The notes: generated from the letters alone by a model not told the origin. DNA of 64,000 nt from Amycolatopsis acidicola (GCF_007713735.2 NZ_VMNW02000015.1:1-64000); one strand, 5' to 3'. Shown: positions 18,049 to 29,117, counted from the first letter of the stretch. A program made the numbers and translations.

Positions 18049-18849
18049 CTAGTCTTCTGGTTCCCAGGGCAGCGGCACGATCAGGCAGGGGCCGCCCGCG
18101 AACAAACCGCCGTCGATGCCTAGTACTTTTCCGCCCGCGTAGAGAAAAGGGGCCTCGATCTGGGTGGGGTGGATGCCCAGCTGGTCGGCGATCACGCTGT
18201 GCCCGTGCACGATCCGCTCCCCGCCGAGCACCTCGAGCAGGCGCTCGGCGACCTCCGCGCCGTCCGGGCCGCGGAAGGCATAGCGCGTGGTCATCCGGCG
18301 CCAGACGTCCCACCAGGCCGCGAGGTCGTTGCCCGCCAGTATCTCCTGCGCGGTCTCGTTGATCTCGTCCTCGGTGTCGCCCCAGTCCAGGTACTCGAGG
18401 GTGTCCGAGTGCAGCAGGAGGTGCTCACCGCTGTGCGCGACGAGCGGCCTCGTGCTCAGCCACTCGATGTGGTCGTCGGTGAGCGCGTCCTGGTCCGACA
18501 GCTGCCCGCCGTTGATCTCCCAGCTCCGCGCGAAGCTCCGCGGCCCGAAATCCGACGGCACCTCCGTGTCGCCGAAGTGGTACATCCCGAGCAGCAGGAT
18601 CTCGTGGTTGCCCAGCAGCATGTGCACGGCACCGCCGGCGTCGGCGGCCTGCTCCTCCAGCCGCATCACCAGGTCGATGACGCCGACCCCGTCCGGGCCG
18701 CGGTCCACGAAGTCGCCGAGGAACCACAGGTGCGCGTCACCACCGCACCAGTCGTCGTTCTCGTCGAGCAGCTTCTTCCCGCGCAGGGCGTCGGTCAGCT
18801 CTTCCCGGTGCCCGTGCACGTCACCTACGGCGTAAGTCGGGACATCCAC
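18049..18849 (-). CDS. Metallophosphoesterase (calcineurin-like)
   Basis: A 266-residue protein with the metal-binding blocks of the calcineurin/PPP phosphatase family in order: GDVHGH near the start, GDFVDRG, GNHE, and GHSVI near the C-terminus. The PPP-like GDxVDRG and GNHE strings suggest a diadenosine-tetraphosphatase or protein-phosphatase-like activity; the target is unknown. The GTG start is 20 bp after the NagD-like gene and on the same strand, so it may be the last gene of the molybdate transport transcript. Confidence 0.87.
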   Translation of the reverse strand: MDVPTYAVGDVHGHREELTDALRGKKLLDENDDWCGGDAHLWFLGDFVDRGPDGVGVIDLVMRLEEQAADAGGAVHMLLGNHEILLLGMYHFGDTEVPSDFGPRSFARSWEINGGQLSDQDALTDDHIEWLSTRPLVAHSGEHLLLHSDTLEYLDWGDTEDEINETAQEILAGNDLAAWWDVWRRMTTRYAFRGPDGAEVAERLLEVLGGERIVHGHSVIADQLGIHPTQIEAPFLYAGGKVLGIDGGLFAGGPCLIVPLPWEPED

Positions 18850-18869
18850 GGTTTGACCATAAGCCCTGC

Positions 18870-19676
18870 TCAGTACTCCCGGGAGAGCAGCCCGTCGCCG
18901 AACGGGTCCTGGGTGCGGCCCACCAGGTCGGCGATCGAATCGAGCACCACCGTCGGCCGGTACGGATAGCGCTCGGCGGACTCCTTCGTCGAGATCCCGG
19001 TCAGCACCAGAATGGTCTGCAGCCCCGCCTCGATCCCGGAGTGCACGTCGGTGTCCATCCGGTCACCGATCATGATCGTGCTCTCCGAATGCGCGCCAAG
19101 CGACCGCAACGCGGACCGCATCATCAGCGGGTTCGGCTTCCCGACGTAGTACGGCGAACGCCCGGTGGCCCGCTCGATCAGCGCGGCGATGGAACCGGTG
19201 GCAGGAAGCAGCCCTTCGAGACTCGGGCCGGTGGCGTCGGGGTTGGTGGCGATGAACTTCGCCCCGCCCTCGATCAGCCGGATCGCCCTGGTGATCGCGG
19301 TGAAACTGTACGTCCTCGTCTCACCGAGCACGACGTAATCCGGGTCGCGGTCGGTCAGCACGTACCCGGCTTCGTGCAGCGCCGTGGTCAGGCCCGCTTC
19401 GCCGATGACGAACGCCGAGCCGTTCGGCCGCTGGCTGTCGAGGAACTTCGCGGTGGCCAGCGCGGAGGTCCAGATCCGCTCCTCCGGCACGTCCAGCCCG
19501 CTGCGCTGCAGCCGCGCCCGCAGGTCACGCGGGGTGTAGATCGAGTTGTTGGTCAGCACCAGGAACGACGCGTCGTTCGCCCGCAGTTCGGCGAGGAACT
19601 CGTCGGCACCCGGGACGAGGTGCTCCTCGTGCACCAGCACCCCGTCCATGTCGGTCAGGTACGTCCATTGCGTCAT
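18870..19676 (-). CDS. HAD-IIA phosphatase (NagD-like)
   Basis: A 268-residue HAD hydrolase of subfamily IIA. Motif I is LTDMDGVLV, motif [10 protein letters not shown], the lysine motif GKPNPLMM, and motif [12 protein letters not shown], with a C2-type cap between motifs II and III. NagD-type enzymes dephosphorylate nucleotides or sugar phosphates. It starts 9 bp after modC and is on the same strand, so it is probably carried on the modABC transcript, although no functional link is known. Confidence 0.88.
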   Translation of the reverse strand: MTQWTYLTDMDGVLVHEEHLVPGADEFLAELRANDASFLVLTNNSIYTPRDLRARLQRSGLDVPEERIWTSALATAKFLDSQRPNGSAFVIGEAGLTTALHEAGYVLTDRDPDYVVLGETRTYSFTAITRAIRLIEGGAKFIATNPDATGPSLEGLLPATGSIAALIERATGRSPYYVGKPNPLMMRSALRSLGAHSESTIMIGDRMDTDVHSGIEAGLQTILVLTGISTKESAERYPYRPTVVLDSIADLVGRTQDPFGDGLLSREY

Positions 19677-19685
19677 ACCCCCACC

Positions 19686-20738
19686 TTATTGGCCGAGAGC
19701 GGGATGCACCGTCACCGTCGTGGCTTTGATCGACAGCTGCACCGGCGTGCCCGGCTCCAGACCGAGGTCGGCCACGGCCGCGGGAGTCAGATCGGCGGAC
19801 ATCCCGCATTCGGTGCGCAGCCGGACCACCGGGCCATGGGGTTCGACCGCCGTCACCACGGTGGGAATCGTGTTGCGCGGGCTGCCGGGATGGCCGTCGT
19901 CCGCCGGGTACACGGCCACGGCGCTCGGCGCGAACACCGCGACCGCCGGTTCCCCGAGCGCGACGTCTTCGGCGAGCATCCCGGCGACGAACCGGTTTTC
20001 GGTCTGCAGCCCGCCCTCGGCCGCGGTGCCGGGCACGAGGTTCAGCCCCGCGATCCGCGCGGTGAACGCCGTTCGCGGAGCGGCCAGCACCTCGCGCGTC
20101 GGGCCGCGTTCGACGGCCCTGCCCCGCGAAAGCACCAGCACGTGGTCCGCCAGCGCGAGCGCGTCCAGCGGATCGTGAGTCACCAGCACGGTCGCTCGGC
20201 TTCTGTCGGCGCGAAGCACCCGCCGCAGCAGACCGCGGATCGCCGGGGCGGAGTCCACGTCGAGTGCGGCCATCGGCTCGTCGAGCAGCAGCAGATCCGG
20301 TTCTCCCGCCAGCGCCCGCGCCACGGCCACCCGCTGCGCCTGGCCGCCGGAGAGCTGCCGCGGCTTGCGGTCGGCGAACTCCGCGGCGTCCACTTCAGCC
20401 AGCCAGCGCCGGGCGATCCGCTTCGCTTCGCCCCTCGACGCCCCCTTCGACCGCGGCGAGAACGCCACATTGTCCACAACGGACAGATGCGGGAAGAGCA
20501 GCGGATCCTGCGAAAGCAGCCCCACCGAGCGGGCGTGCGGCGGCAGTCCGTGCAGGTCACGGTCGCCGAGGCGGATCTCCGCCCGCTGCGGCCGGAACAG
20601 CCCGGACAGGCTGCCGAGCAGGCTGGACTTGCCCGAACCGTTCGGCCCGAGTATCGCCAGCACCGTTCCGGCCGGGACCTCGAAGTCCACCTCCAGCTCG
20701 AAGGTGCCCCGCCTCAGCTCGATCTCGGCCCGCAACAT
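19686..20738 (-). CDS. modC: Molybdate ABC transporter ATP-binding protein
   Basis: A 350-residue ATPase. Walker A is LGPNGSGKSS, the signature LSGGQAQRVAVARAL, Walker B LLLLDEPMAALD and the H-loop VTHD. The last ~70 residues form a TOBE/Mop-type beta domain (SIKATTVTVHPALGQ at the end), characteristic of ModC and used for oxyanion sensing. The ATG shares one base with the modB stop codon (TGATG). It energises molybdate import through ModB with ModA, feeding the cofactor genes a few kilobases downstream. Confidence 0.92.
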   Translation of the reverse strand: MLRAEIELRRGTFELEVDFEVPAGTVLAILGPNGSGKSSLLGSLSGLFRPQRAEIRLGDRDLHGLPPHARSVGLLSQDPLLFPHLSVVDNVAFSPRSKGASRGEAKRIARRWLAEVDAAEFADRKPRQLSGGQAQRVAVARALAGEPDLLLLDEPMAALDVDSAPAIRGLLRRVLRADRSRATVLVTHDPLDALALADHVLVLSRGRAVERGPTREVLAAPRTAFTARIAGLNLVPGTAAEGGLQTENRFVAGMLAEDVALGEPAVAVFAPSAVAVYPADDGHPGSPRNTIPTVVTAVEPHGPVVRLRTECGMSADLTPAAVADLGLEPGTPVQLSIKATTVTVHPALGQ

Positions 20739-21556
20739 CACGTCGGGTTGCCCTCCAGCGCCCGCGGCCGCGCCACCGTGATCACGACGACGGCGACCAC
20801 GATCAGTATCAGCGACATCGCGACCGCACTGTCTATATCGGACTCGGCCTCGGTGTAGACGGCGAGCGGAAGCGTTTGCGTCACGCCCTGGAGGCTGCCC
20901 GCGAACGTGATGGTCGCCCCGAACTCGCCCAGTGCCCTGGCGAAACTCAGCACCGCGCCGGACCCCAGCGCCGGCAGCAGCAGCGGCAGGGTGACTCGCC
21001 TGAACACCGTCCACGGCTTGGCCCCGAGCGTCGCGCCCACCTGTTCGTAGCGGTCACCGGCGTTGCGCAACGCCCCTTCGAGGCTCACCACCAGGAACGG
21101 CATCGCGACGAAGATCTGCGCGATCACCACCGCCGCCGTGGTGAACGGCACCGTCACGCCGAACGCGGTGTCCAGCAGATAGCCGAGGAAACCCTTGCGC
21201 CCCAACAGGTACAGCAACGCCAGCCCGCCGACGACCGGCGGCAGCACGAGCGGCAGCAGCACGAGCGAGCGCAGCACCCTGATCCCGGGCACCCGTGAAC
21301 GCGCGAGCACGACGGCCAGCGGCACCCCGAGCACCACGCAGCCGACGGTGGAGATCGCGGCCGTCTCCAGTGAAAGCCCCAACGCGTCCACCGCCGCGTC
21401 CGACACGATCAGCGTCGGCAGCCGGGACAGGTCGGACCGCACGAGCAGCCCGACCACCGGCAGCACGACCAGCAGCAGGGCGAGTCCCGCGGGCACCCAG
21501 AGCACCCACGGGACCTTCGCTCGCGGAACGGACCGGCTACTGGGCCGGCGTGCCAA
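20738..21556 (-). CDS. modB: Molybdate ABC transporter permease
   Basis: A 272-residue integral membrane subunit with about six hydrophobic segments and the permease EAA loop (EQVGATLGAKPWTVFRRVTLP). It begins at a TTG that overlaps the end of modA by 20 bp; a later GTG near residue 18 is a possible alternative, and the conserved membrane region begins only there. It sits between modA and modC in the usual order. It pairs with ModC and receives molybdate from ModA. Confidence 0.9.
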   Translation of the reverse strand: MARRPSSRSVPRAKVPWVLWVPAGLALLLVVLPVVGLLVRSDLSRLPTLIVSDAAVDALGLSLETAAISTVGCVVLGVPLAVVLARSRVPGIRVLRSLVLLPLVLPPVVGGLALLYLLGRKGFLGYLLDTAFGVTVPFTTAAVVIAQIFVAMPFLVVSLEGALRNAGDRYEQVGATLGAKPWTVFRRVTLPLLLPALGSGAVLSFARALGEFGATITFAGSLQGVTQTLPLAVYTEAESDIDSAVAMSLILIVVAVVVITVARPRALEGNPT

Positions 21557-22325
21557 AGCCCACCTTGGTCAGCTCCGCCTTGCCCTGCGCGCCGAGCACG
21601 AACTGCTCGAACTGCTTCGCGAGGTCACCGGCCGGCGCGTCCTTCAGCACCGTGATCGGGTAGTTGTTGATCGCCTGCGCCGACTCCGGGAAGTCCACCT
21701 GCGCGACCTTGCCCTGCGCGGTGTTCGCGTCGGTGACGTAGACCAGGCCAGCGTCGGCGTCCCCGGACTCGACCTTCGCCAGCACCTGCTTGACGTCCTG
21801 CTCCTCGCTGACCGGCTTCAGCGTGACGCCGGTGTTCTTCTCCACCTTCTCCGTCGCGGAACCGCACGGCACCTGCGACGCGCAGACCACGACCTTCAGC
21901 CCGCCGTTGGCCAGGTCGCCGAAGGTCTTGAGCCCCTTGGGGTTCCCGGGCGGGGTGGCGATGGTCAGCTTGTTCGTGGCGAAGATCGTCGGCGTGCCGT
22001 CGACCACCCCGCCCTGCACGGCCTTGTTCATGTTGGCCTCGTCCGCCGAGGCGAACACGTCGGCCTTCGCGCCGTTGGTCAGCTGCTGCACGAGCGTGGA
22101 CGAGCCGCCGAAGCTGTACTTCACGGTGACGCCGGGGTGCGCCGCCTCGAACTCGGTCTTCAGCGCGTTGAAGGATTCGGTGAGGGAAGCGGCCGCGTAG
22201 ACGGTCAGTGTCTGTGCCTGCGGGGCGCTGCTGGTGCCGCCGCTGCCGCTTGCGTTGCCGTTCGAGGAACCGCAGCCGGTGAGCACGAGTGCGAGCCCGG
22301 CCAGTCCCGCCAGTACTTTCTTCAA
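21537..22325 (-). CDS. modA: Molybdate-binding lipoprotein
   Basis: A 262-residue solute-binding lipoprotein: signal MKKVLAGLAGLALVLTGCG with the lipobox cysteine at residue 18, a serine/glycine linker, then the ModA fold. Family marks are LTVYAAASLTESF, KYSFGGSSTLVQQL, GAKADVFASAD and DAGLVYVTDA; serines of the AAAS and GGSS elements are the oxyanion ligands in known ModA structures. Its ATG overlaps the end of the upstream Mop/HTH gene by 4 bp, giving a coupled four-gene molybdate unit. Confidence 0.92.
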   Translation of the reverse strand: MKKVLAGLAGLALVLTGCGSSNGNASGSGGTSSAPQAQTLTVYAAASLTESFNALKTEFEAAHPGVTVKYSFGGSSTLVQQLTNGAKADVFASADEANMNKAVQGGVVDGTPTIFATNKLTIATPPGNPKGLKTFGDLANGGLKVVVCASQVPCGSATEKVEKNTGVTLKPVSEEQDVKQVLAKVESGDADAGLVYVTDANTAQGKVAQVDFPESAQAINNYPITVLKDAPAGDLAKQFEQFVLGAQGKAELTKVGFGTPAQ

Positions 22326-22726
22326 CGCTCTCCTCCAGGAGTCTCGACGACGACCGTCGTCGCCTTCACCACCGCCACCGCGAGGACGCCCGGCTTGAGA
22401 CCGAGCTCGCGGACCGCTTCGGTGCTCATCAGCGAGACCACCCGGTGCGGACCGGCCTGGATCTCGACCTGCGCCATCACCTTGTCCGAGGTCACTTCCG
22501 TGACCAGCCCGACGAAGCGGTTGCGTGCGGAACGCCCGATGTCCGAAGGATCGTCGGGCTGCGCGGCCTGAGCGCGGGCGAAGGCGGCCAGCTCGGCTCC
22601 GTCGACCACTTTGCGGCCGACCGAATCCACGCCGGCGGTCAGCTGACCGGCGCGCACCCAGCGACGTACCGTGTCGTCGCTGACCCCGAGCAGCCCGGCT
22701 GCTTCCGAAAACCGAAATTGCGGCAT
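22322..22726 (-). CDS. HTH-Mop molybdate-responsive regulator
   Basis: A 134-residue protein joining an N-terminal MerR/excisionase-type helix-turn-helix (FSEAAGLLGVSDDTVRRWV) to a single C-terminal Mop domain of about 65 residues (RNRFVGLVTEVTSDKVMAQVEI through VVKATTVVVE). Mop domains bind molybdate or tungstate at subunit interfaces. It heads modABC with a 4-bp overlap, so it most likely senses molybdate and adjusts the operon, a compact substitute for ModE. The start is ATG at 22726. Confidence 0.88.
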   Translation of the reverse strand: MPQFRFSEAAGLLGVSDDTVRRWVRAGQLTAGVDSVGRKVVDGAELAAFARAQAAQPDDPSDIGRSARNRFVGLVTEVTSDKVMAQVEIQAGPHRVVSLMSTEAVRELGLKPGVLAVAVVKATTVVVETPGGER

Positions 22727-22759
22727 GCGGGGCAGATTATCTCCGTGCCTGCGGAAAAG

Positions 22760-23239
22760 CTATGCGTCCTCGGAGTCGAAGATGTCCGCCCGGATCGCAT
22801 CGGCCAGCTCGCGTTCGTATCGCTCCACGACCTCGCGTTCCGCCGGGCTGAACCGCTCGAGCACCCGTTCCATCGCGAACTTCGCGGAAGCGAACAACGG
22901 GGCGTACTTCTCCTCGTCCATCGGCAGGATCTCGACGAGCACCTTGCGCCTGTCCCGGGTGTCGCGCACGCGGCGGACGAAACCCGCGCGCTCCAGGCGA
23001 TCGATCACCCCGGTGACCGCGCCGGTGGACAGCCCGGTGAGCTGCGCTATCCGGCCCGCGGTCAGCGGGCCCTCCTCGCGGGCCGCCAGATCGAGCGCCT
23101 TGTGGTCGGTGCCGGACAGGCCCATCCGCTCGGCTATCCGCGCGTGCCGGAGCACCGCAAGCGTGCTGCTTTCCCTGCCGAGTTCGGCAAAGCGCTCGAG
23201 CACCGCGGGCGGCACCGGGTACTTCGGCGGCTCCGCCAT
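22760..23239 (-). CDS. MarR-family transcriptional regulator
   Basis: A 159-residue winged-helix regulator: LTAGRIAQLTGLSTGAVTGV is the recognition region and VRRVRDTRDRRKVLVEI the wing. The ATG at 23239 is chosen because GGAAGGA lies at good distance upstream; an in-frame ATG at 23284 would add 15 residues but overlaps the likely promoter. It is divergent from moaA, and a dyad TCACT...AGTGA (23281-23304) lies in the shared region. Control of moaA is possible but the usual role of such regulators is ligand-responsive control of other functions. Confidence 0.83.
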   Translation of the reverse strand: MAEPPKYPVPPAVLERFAELGRESSTLAVLRHARIAERMGLSGTDHKALDLAAREEGPLTAGRIAQLTGLSTGAVTGVIDRLERAGFVRRVRDTRDRRKVLVEILPMDEEKYAPLFASAKFAMERVLERFSPAEREVVERYERELADAIRADIFDSEDA

Positions 23240-23280
23240 CGCGCTTCCTTCCCCCGGACAAGTCTCGGCGTTCGAAAAAC

Positions 23281-23304
23281 TCACTGTCCTAAATATTCTA
23301 GTGA
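23281..23304. promoter_or_regulatory. Dyad between MarR gene and moaA
   Basis: TCACT and AGTGA flank an AT-rich core with CTAAATATTCTAG, itself close to palindromic and unusual in this GC-rich DNA. The core could also supply a -10 (TATTCT) for moaA, 41 bp upstream of its start. A MarR dimer site is the most likely reading. Confidence 0.4.
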
Positions 23305-23341
23305 TCGTCCCGGTACCTTGACGCGGGTTAGGCTGGTGTCA

Positions 23342-24403
23342 ATGAGTGCGGTAAATCTCGGCCTGCCCCGCGTCCCGGGTCTCCACGACGTGTCCGCGCC
23401 CAGACCGGACACGCCCGCTCTCGTCGACACGTTCGGCCGGGTGGCCACCGACCTCCGCGTCTCACTCACCGACCGGTGCAACCTGCGCTGTACTTACTGC
23501 ATGCCCGCCGAGGGCCTCCCGTGGCTGCCCAAAGAAGAGGTACTGACGGACGACGAGCTGCTGCGCCTGATGCGGGTGGCGGTGGAGCGCCTCGGCGTCA
23601 CCGACATCCGGCTCACCGGCGGCGAGCCGATGCTGCGGCCGGGCCTGGAAGAGCTGATCGGGCGGATCGGCGCGCTGCGCCCTCGGCCGCGACTTTCCAT
23701 GACCACCAACGGAATCGGCCTCGCGAAGCGGGCGGGCGCGCTCGCCGCCGCCGGCCTGGACCGGATCAACGTCTCGCTCGACACCGTCAACCCCGACACC
23801 TTCCGCACGATCACCCGCCGGGACAGACTCTCCCATGTCCTCGACGGACTCGCCGCGGCGCGCGAGGCTGGGCTGGACCCGGTGAAGGTGAACGCGGTAC
23901 TCCTGCCGGGCATCAACGAGCACGAGGCGCCGGAGCTGCTGCGCTTCTCCCTCGAGCACGGCTACCACCTGCGGTTCATCGAGCAGATGCCGCTGGACGC
24001 CCAGCACGGCTGGGATCGCCGCAACATGATCACGGCCGCGGAGATCCTCGCGCGGCTGCAGGCGGAGTTCACGCTCTCACCGAGCGCCGCCGAACGCGGC
24101 GGGGCGCCCGCCGAACGCTGGTTGGTGAACGGCGGCCCTGCCGACGTCGGCATCATCGCGTCGGTCACGCGGCCGTTCTGCGCGGCCTGCGAACGCACCC
24201 GGCTCACCGCCGACGGCGCGGTGCGATCCTGCCTGTTCAGCAACGACGAGACGGACCTGCGCGCGCTCCTTCGCGGCGGCGCGGACGACGAAGAGGTGGC
24301 GCGCGCCTGGCGGCTCACCATGTGGGGCAAACTTGCCGGGCACGAAATCAACGACGCCGGGTTCGCGCAGCCGATCCGGCCGATGAGCGCGATCGGGGGC
24401 TGA
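23342..24403 (+). CDS. moaA: GTP 3',8-cyclase
   Basis: A 353-residue radical SAM enzyme that converts GTP to 3',8-cyclo-GTP, the first step of molybdenum cofactor synthesis. The radical SAM cluster ligands are C46, C50 and C53 (DRCNLRCTYCMP). A second 4Fe-4S cluster is formed by the C-terminal cysteines in RPFCAACERTRLTADGAVRSC. The protein ends in the functionally important Gly-Gly. LTGGEPMLRPGL is the GGE motif. moaD follows 6 bp downstream. The start is the ATG that gives the normal family length. Confidence 0.95.
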   Translation: MSAVNLGLPRVPGLHDVSAPRPDTPALVDTFGRVATDLRVSLTDRCNLRCTYCMPAEGLPWLPKEEVLTDDELLRLMRVAVERLGVTDIRLTGGEPMLRPGLEELIGRIGALRPRPRLSMTTNGIGLAKRAGALAAAGLDRINVSLDTVNPDTFRTITRRDRLSHVLDGLAAAREAGLDPVKVNAVLLPGINEHEAPELLRFSLEHGYHLRFIEQMPLDAQHGWDRRNMITAAEILARLQAEFTLSPSAAERGGAPAERWLVNGGPADVGIIASVTRPFCAACERTRLTADGAVRSCLFSNDETDLRALLRGGADDEEVARAWRLTMWGKLAGHEINDAGFAQPIRPMSAIGG

Positions 24404-24409
24404 GGCGGC

Positions 24410-24664
24410 GTGACCACGGTGCTGGTGCGTTATTTCGCGTCCGCGCGGGCTGCCGCCGGGGTCGAGCAGGAGACCGTCCTGCTGCCGGCGGGCGTGTCCG
24501 TGCACGAGGCGCTGGGCGTCCTGCGCGAGCGTCATCCCGTCGGCCTGCCCCGCGTGCTCGAGGCGGCGAGCTTCCTGATCGACGGAATCGCCGTCCGAGA
24601 TCATTCCCGGCTCCTTCCGGACGGGGCGGAACTCGACGTTCTCCCGCCGTTCGCCGGCGGTTGA
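24410..24664 (+). CDS. moaD: Molybdopterin synthase sulfur carrier subunit
   Basis: An 84-residue beta-grasp (ubiquitin-like) protein ending in FAGG, the C-terminal Gly-Gly that is thiocarboxylated to deliver sulfur to precursor Z on MoaE. The start VRYFASARAAAG is typical of MoaD. It follows moaA by 6 bp with a GTG start, so the two are coexpressed; its partner MoaE domain is encoded 1.4 kb away in a MoaB-MoaE fusion on the other strand. Confidence 0.92.
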   Translation: MTTVLVRYFASARAAAGVEQETVLLPAGVSVHEALGVLRERHPVGLPRVLEAASFLIDGIAVRDHSRLLPDGAELDVLPPFAGG

Positions 24665-24831
24665 GCAACGGTTCCCCAGTCCGTTCGGAGCGTTGCACCA
24701 ACGGACCAGTCGCGCCGAAACGACGTGACCCAGACCTCACGATCAGTGAAATATCTCGAGAAGGAAACGGCGAGGTAACGGCTCGCTGACCTGGAAAAAC
24801 ATCCAAATCGTCATAGGTTGCGCCTTGTTAC

Positions 24832-24847
24832 TGTGATGTAGGTCACG
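24832..24847. promoter_or_regulatory. CRP-like binding site upstream of rpf
   Basis: TGTGA, six bases, TCACG: one base away from the full CRP consensus TGTGA-N6-TCACA, in a long intergenic region about 320 bp before the rpf start. CRP-family regulators (Rv3676 in mycobacteria, Crp in Streptomyces) are known to act on rpfA-type promoters, so this position is in keeping with that biology. Confidence 0.6.
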
Positions 24848-24904
24848 TACCGGATAATTTCCGATCACGCCCGCAGTTACGTACCGTCGCTTTTCGGCTG
24901 GCCC

Positions 24905-25793
<889 letters not shown>

Positions 25794-25829
25794 CCTGCTG
25801 AAGGCCACTGACGCGGTGCCCTCTCGCAG

Positions 25830-25868
25830 GTCACCCGTCGCGCGATCGCGAGATCGCGGGTGCGTGAC
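25830..25868 (+). terminator. Hairpin after rpf
   Basis: CGCGATC-GCGA-GATCGCG forms a seven-bp stem with a four-base loop, 47 bp after the rpf stop, flanked by GTCAC and GTGAC that can extend it. There is no U tract. It may be a first, weaker terminator or an RNA-stabilising hairpin. Confidence 0.45.
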
Positions 25869-25917
25869 GCCCTGAGTCCCGCGGGTTCAGGAGCTTTACG
25901 AAGCCCCGATGCGCAAA

Positions 25918-25960
25918 CCGAAGGCCCCACCGCCGATCCCCCGGGCGGTGGGGCCTTCGG
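25918..25960. terminator. Strong bidirectional terminator between rpf and moaBE
   Basis: A perfect 17-bp stem: the left arm 25918-25934 (CCGAAGGCCCCACCGCC) and the right arm 25944-25960 are exact complements around a nine-base loop. It sits between convergent genes and has no U tract, the usual form in high-GC actinomycetes. Confidence 0.8.
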
Positions 25961-26100
25961 CGCGTCAGGGTGACACCCACCCGTGCGATACGAAAAAGCG
26001 CCTGAAAAGCCGCACAATCGGCGAATGGCTTTCCGCCGGGGTGCTTCAGACCCCCCGGCGCTCCAACGCCCTCAGAGCCGCGAACAGGCGCCCCGCGGGC

Positions 26101-27048
26101 TCAGGGCGAATTGACCCACTCGTCGGAGCCGTCGGCGAAGTGCTGGTGCTTCCACACCGGCAGCCGGGTTTTCACCTCGTCCACCAGCTCCGCGCACACG
26201 GCGAAGGCCTCGGCCCGGTGATCGGCGGCCACGGCGCAGGCCAGCGCGACATCGCCGATACCGAGCGCGCCCAGCCGATGGCTCACGGCCACCGCGCGCA
26301 CGCCCTCGCGGCGAGCCGCCACCTCGGCCACAACCCGGGCCAGGACATCGCCCGCGCTCGGGTGCCCCTCGTAGTACAGGGTCTCCACCGCTTTGCCGCC
26401 ATCGTGGTTGCGCACCACGCCGCCGAAGCTGACCACGGCACCCGCCGCCTGGTCGTCGACGAGCGCGGCGTGCGCCTCGACGGACAGCGGCTGCTCCGTC
26501 ACCTGCGCCAGGGCTATCCGCGGAGAGTTCACCGACGCGGTGTGCACCGGGAGCGGGCCGGGATCCGCCGGGCGCGGGTGGTCGGCGCCCGCGAGCTGGT
26601 CCACGGCGTGTTCCAGCACGCCGTCCAACACGCCGAGCCCGTCCTTCACCCCGCCTCGCGAGCCGGGCAGGTTCACCACGAGCGTCCGGCCGGCCACCCC
26701 GGCGAGCCCGCGCGACAGCACGGCCGTCGGGACCTTGGGCAGGCCGGCCGTGCGGATCGCCTCGGCGAGCCCGGGCAACTGGTGGTCCAGTACCGCCGCG
26801 GTTTCGTCCGGGGTGCGGTCGGTCGGGGAGATTCCGGTGCCGCCGGTGGTGATGATGACGTCGACCTCGTCGTGGAGGCAGTCGCGCAGCGCCTTTCCGA
26901 CAGCTTCGCCGTCCGGCACCACCAGCGGCTCGGGCACGTCGTACGCGTGCTCGGTCAGCCACTGCGCGATCACCGGCCCGGTGCGGTCGGCATAGACCCC
27001 GGCGGACGCGCGGTTCGACGCGACGATCACCCGTGCGGTGCGCTTCAT
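26101..27048 (-). CDS. MoaB-MoaE fusion protein
   Basis: A 315-residue two-domain cofactor enzyme. Residues about 1-160 are a MoaB/MogA domain (molybdopterin adenylylation) with the motif TTGGTGISPTDRTPD. After a proline-rich linker (PRPADPGPLPVH) residues about 178-315 are a MoaE domain, the large subunit of molybdopterin synthase, with VVRNHDGGKAVETLYYEGH and the catalytic-lysine region RLPVWKHQHFADG. The domains are separate genes in M. tuberculosis (mog, moaE2). The ATG overlaps the end of moaC by 4 bp. Its MoaE half must pair with the MoaD encoded at 24.4 kb. Confidence 0.9.
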   Translation of the reverse strand: MKRTARVIVASNRASAGVYADRTGPVIAQWLTEHAYDVPEPLVVPDGEAVGKALRDCLHDEVDVIITTGGTGISPTDRTPDETAAVLDHQLPGLAEAIRTAGLPKVPTAVLSRGLAGVAGRTLVVNLPGSRGGVKDGLGVLDGVLEHAVDQLAGADHPRPADPGPLPVHTASVNSPRIALAQVTEQPLSVEAHAALVDDQAAGAVVSFGGVVRNHDGGKAVETLYYEGHPSAGDVLARVVAEVAARREGVRAVAVSHRLGALGIGDVALACAVAADHRAEAFAVCAELVDEVKTRLPVWKHQHFADGSDEWVNSP

Positions 27049-27515
27049 GGCCGCTCCCAGACTCCGGTCTTCCCGCCGTCCTTGCGCTCCACCCGGACCT
27101 CGTCCAGAGTGGCGGCCGGATCGACGGCCTTGATCATGTCGTGCACCGTGAGCCCGGCGACGGCCACGGCCGTGAGCGCTTCCATCTCGACCCCGGTGAC
27201 GTCCTTGGTCTTGGCCGTGGCGGTGATCCGCACTTCGGCCTCGCCGAGTTCGAACTCCACCTTGACCCCGGACAGCGCGACCTGATGGCACAACGGGATC
27301 AGGTCCGGCACCTTCTTCGCGCCCATGATCCCGGCTATCCGCGCCGTCGCGAGCGCGTCGCCCTTGGGCAGGCCGTTCGCCGAGAGCAGCCCGACCACCT
27401 CGGCCGTGGTCCGCACGACGCCGGTCGCGATCGCCGTGCGGGCCGTGGCCTCTTTGCCGGAGACGTCGACCATCCGGGCCGCACCCGTGCGGTCGACGTG
27501 GCTCAGTTCACTCAC
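27045..27515 (-). CDS. moaC: Cyclic pyranopterin monophosphate synthase
   Basis: A 156-residue enzyme that turns the MoaA product into cyclic pyranopterin monophosphate. Diagnostic strings are MVDVSGKEATARTA at the start, DLIPLCHQVAL in the middle, and GVEMEALTAVAVAGLTVHDMIKAVD near the active site with its conserved aspartate and lysine. It starts with GTG, 9 bp after the malic enzyme gene and overlaps the downstream moaB-moaE gene by 4 bp. Confidence 0.93.
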   Translation of the reverse strand: MSELSHVDRTGAARMVDVSGKEATARTAIATGVVRTTAEVVGLLSANGLPKGDALATARIAGIMGAKKVPDLIPLCHQVALSGVKVEFELGEAEVRITATAKTKDVTGVEMEALTAVAVAGLTVHDMIKAVDPAATLDEVRVERKDGGKTGVWERP

Positions 27516-27524
27516 GCAACGACA

Positions 27525-28919
<1,395 letters not shown>

Positions 28920-28931
28920 TGTCGTTACCCC

Positions 28932-29117
28932 TTACTTGTTGATCTGTGTTTCGGGGTGCTCATAGGGCACCGCTTCCAGCGGGAACGTGGTGTCTCCGTA
29001 CGGCGACAGCGCGCCTTGCCGGTCGGCAGCCAGTTCGCTCACCGGGTGCTCGCCCTCGGGAACCTCCGGCCAGGTCGGGTCGATCCGTCCGGCCTTTTTG
29101 CCGTTTTCCTTGGCCAC
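28932..29117 (-). CDS. Small conserved hydrophilic protein
   Basis: A 61-residue acidic protein without hydrophobic segments (contains DPTWPEVPEGEHPVSELA and ends HPETQINK). I do not recognise a named family, but its position beside the XPB-N-like gene resembles the small conserved gene Rv0863 in M. tuberculosis (from memory), supporting a real gene. It begins with ATG and lies 12 bp upstream of the malic enzyme gene, so it heads the four-gene unit with malic enzyme, moaC and moaB-moaE. Confidence 0.68.
   Translation of the reverse strand: MAKENGKKAGRIDPTWPEVPEGEHPVSELAADRQGALSPYGDTTFPLEAVPYEHPETQINK

Noticed and set aside
23240..23341. Moco riboswitch upstream of moaA
   Set aside because: The gap to the divergent MarR gene is only about 100 bp and shows a simple dyad, not the larger Moco RNA fold.
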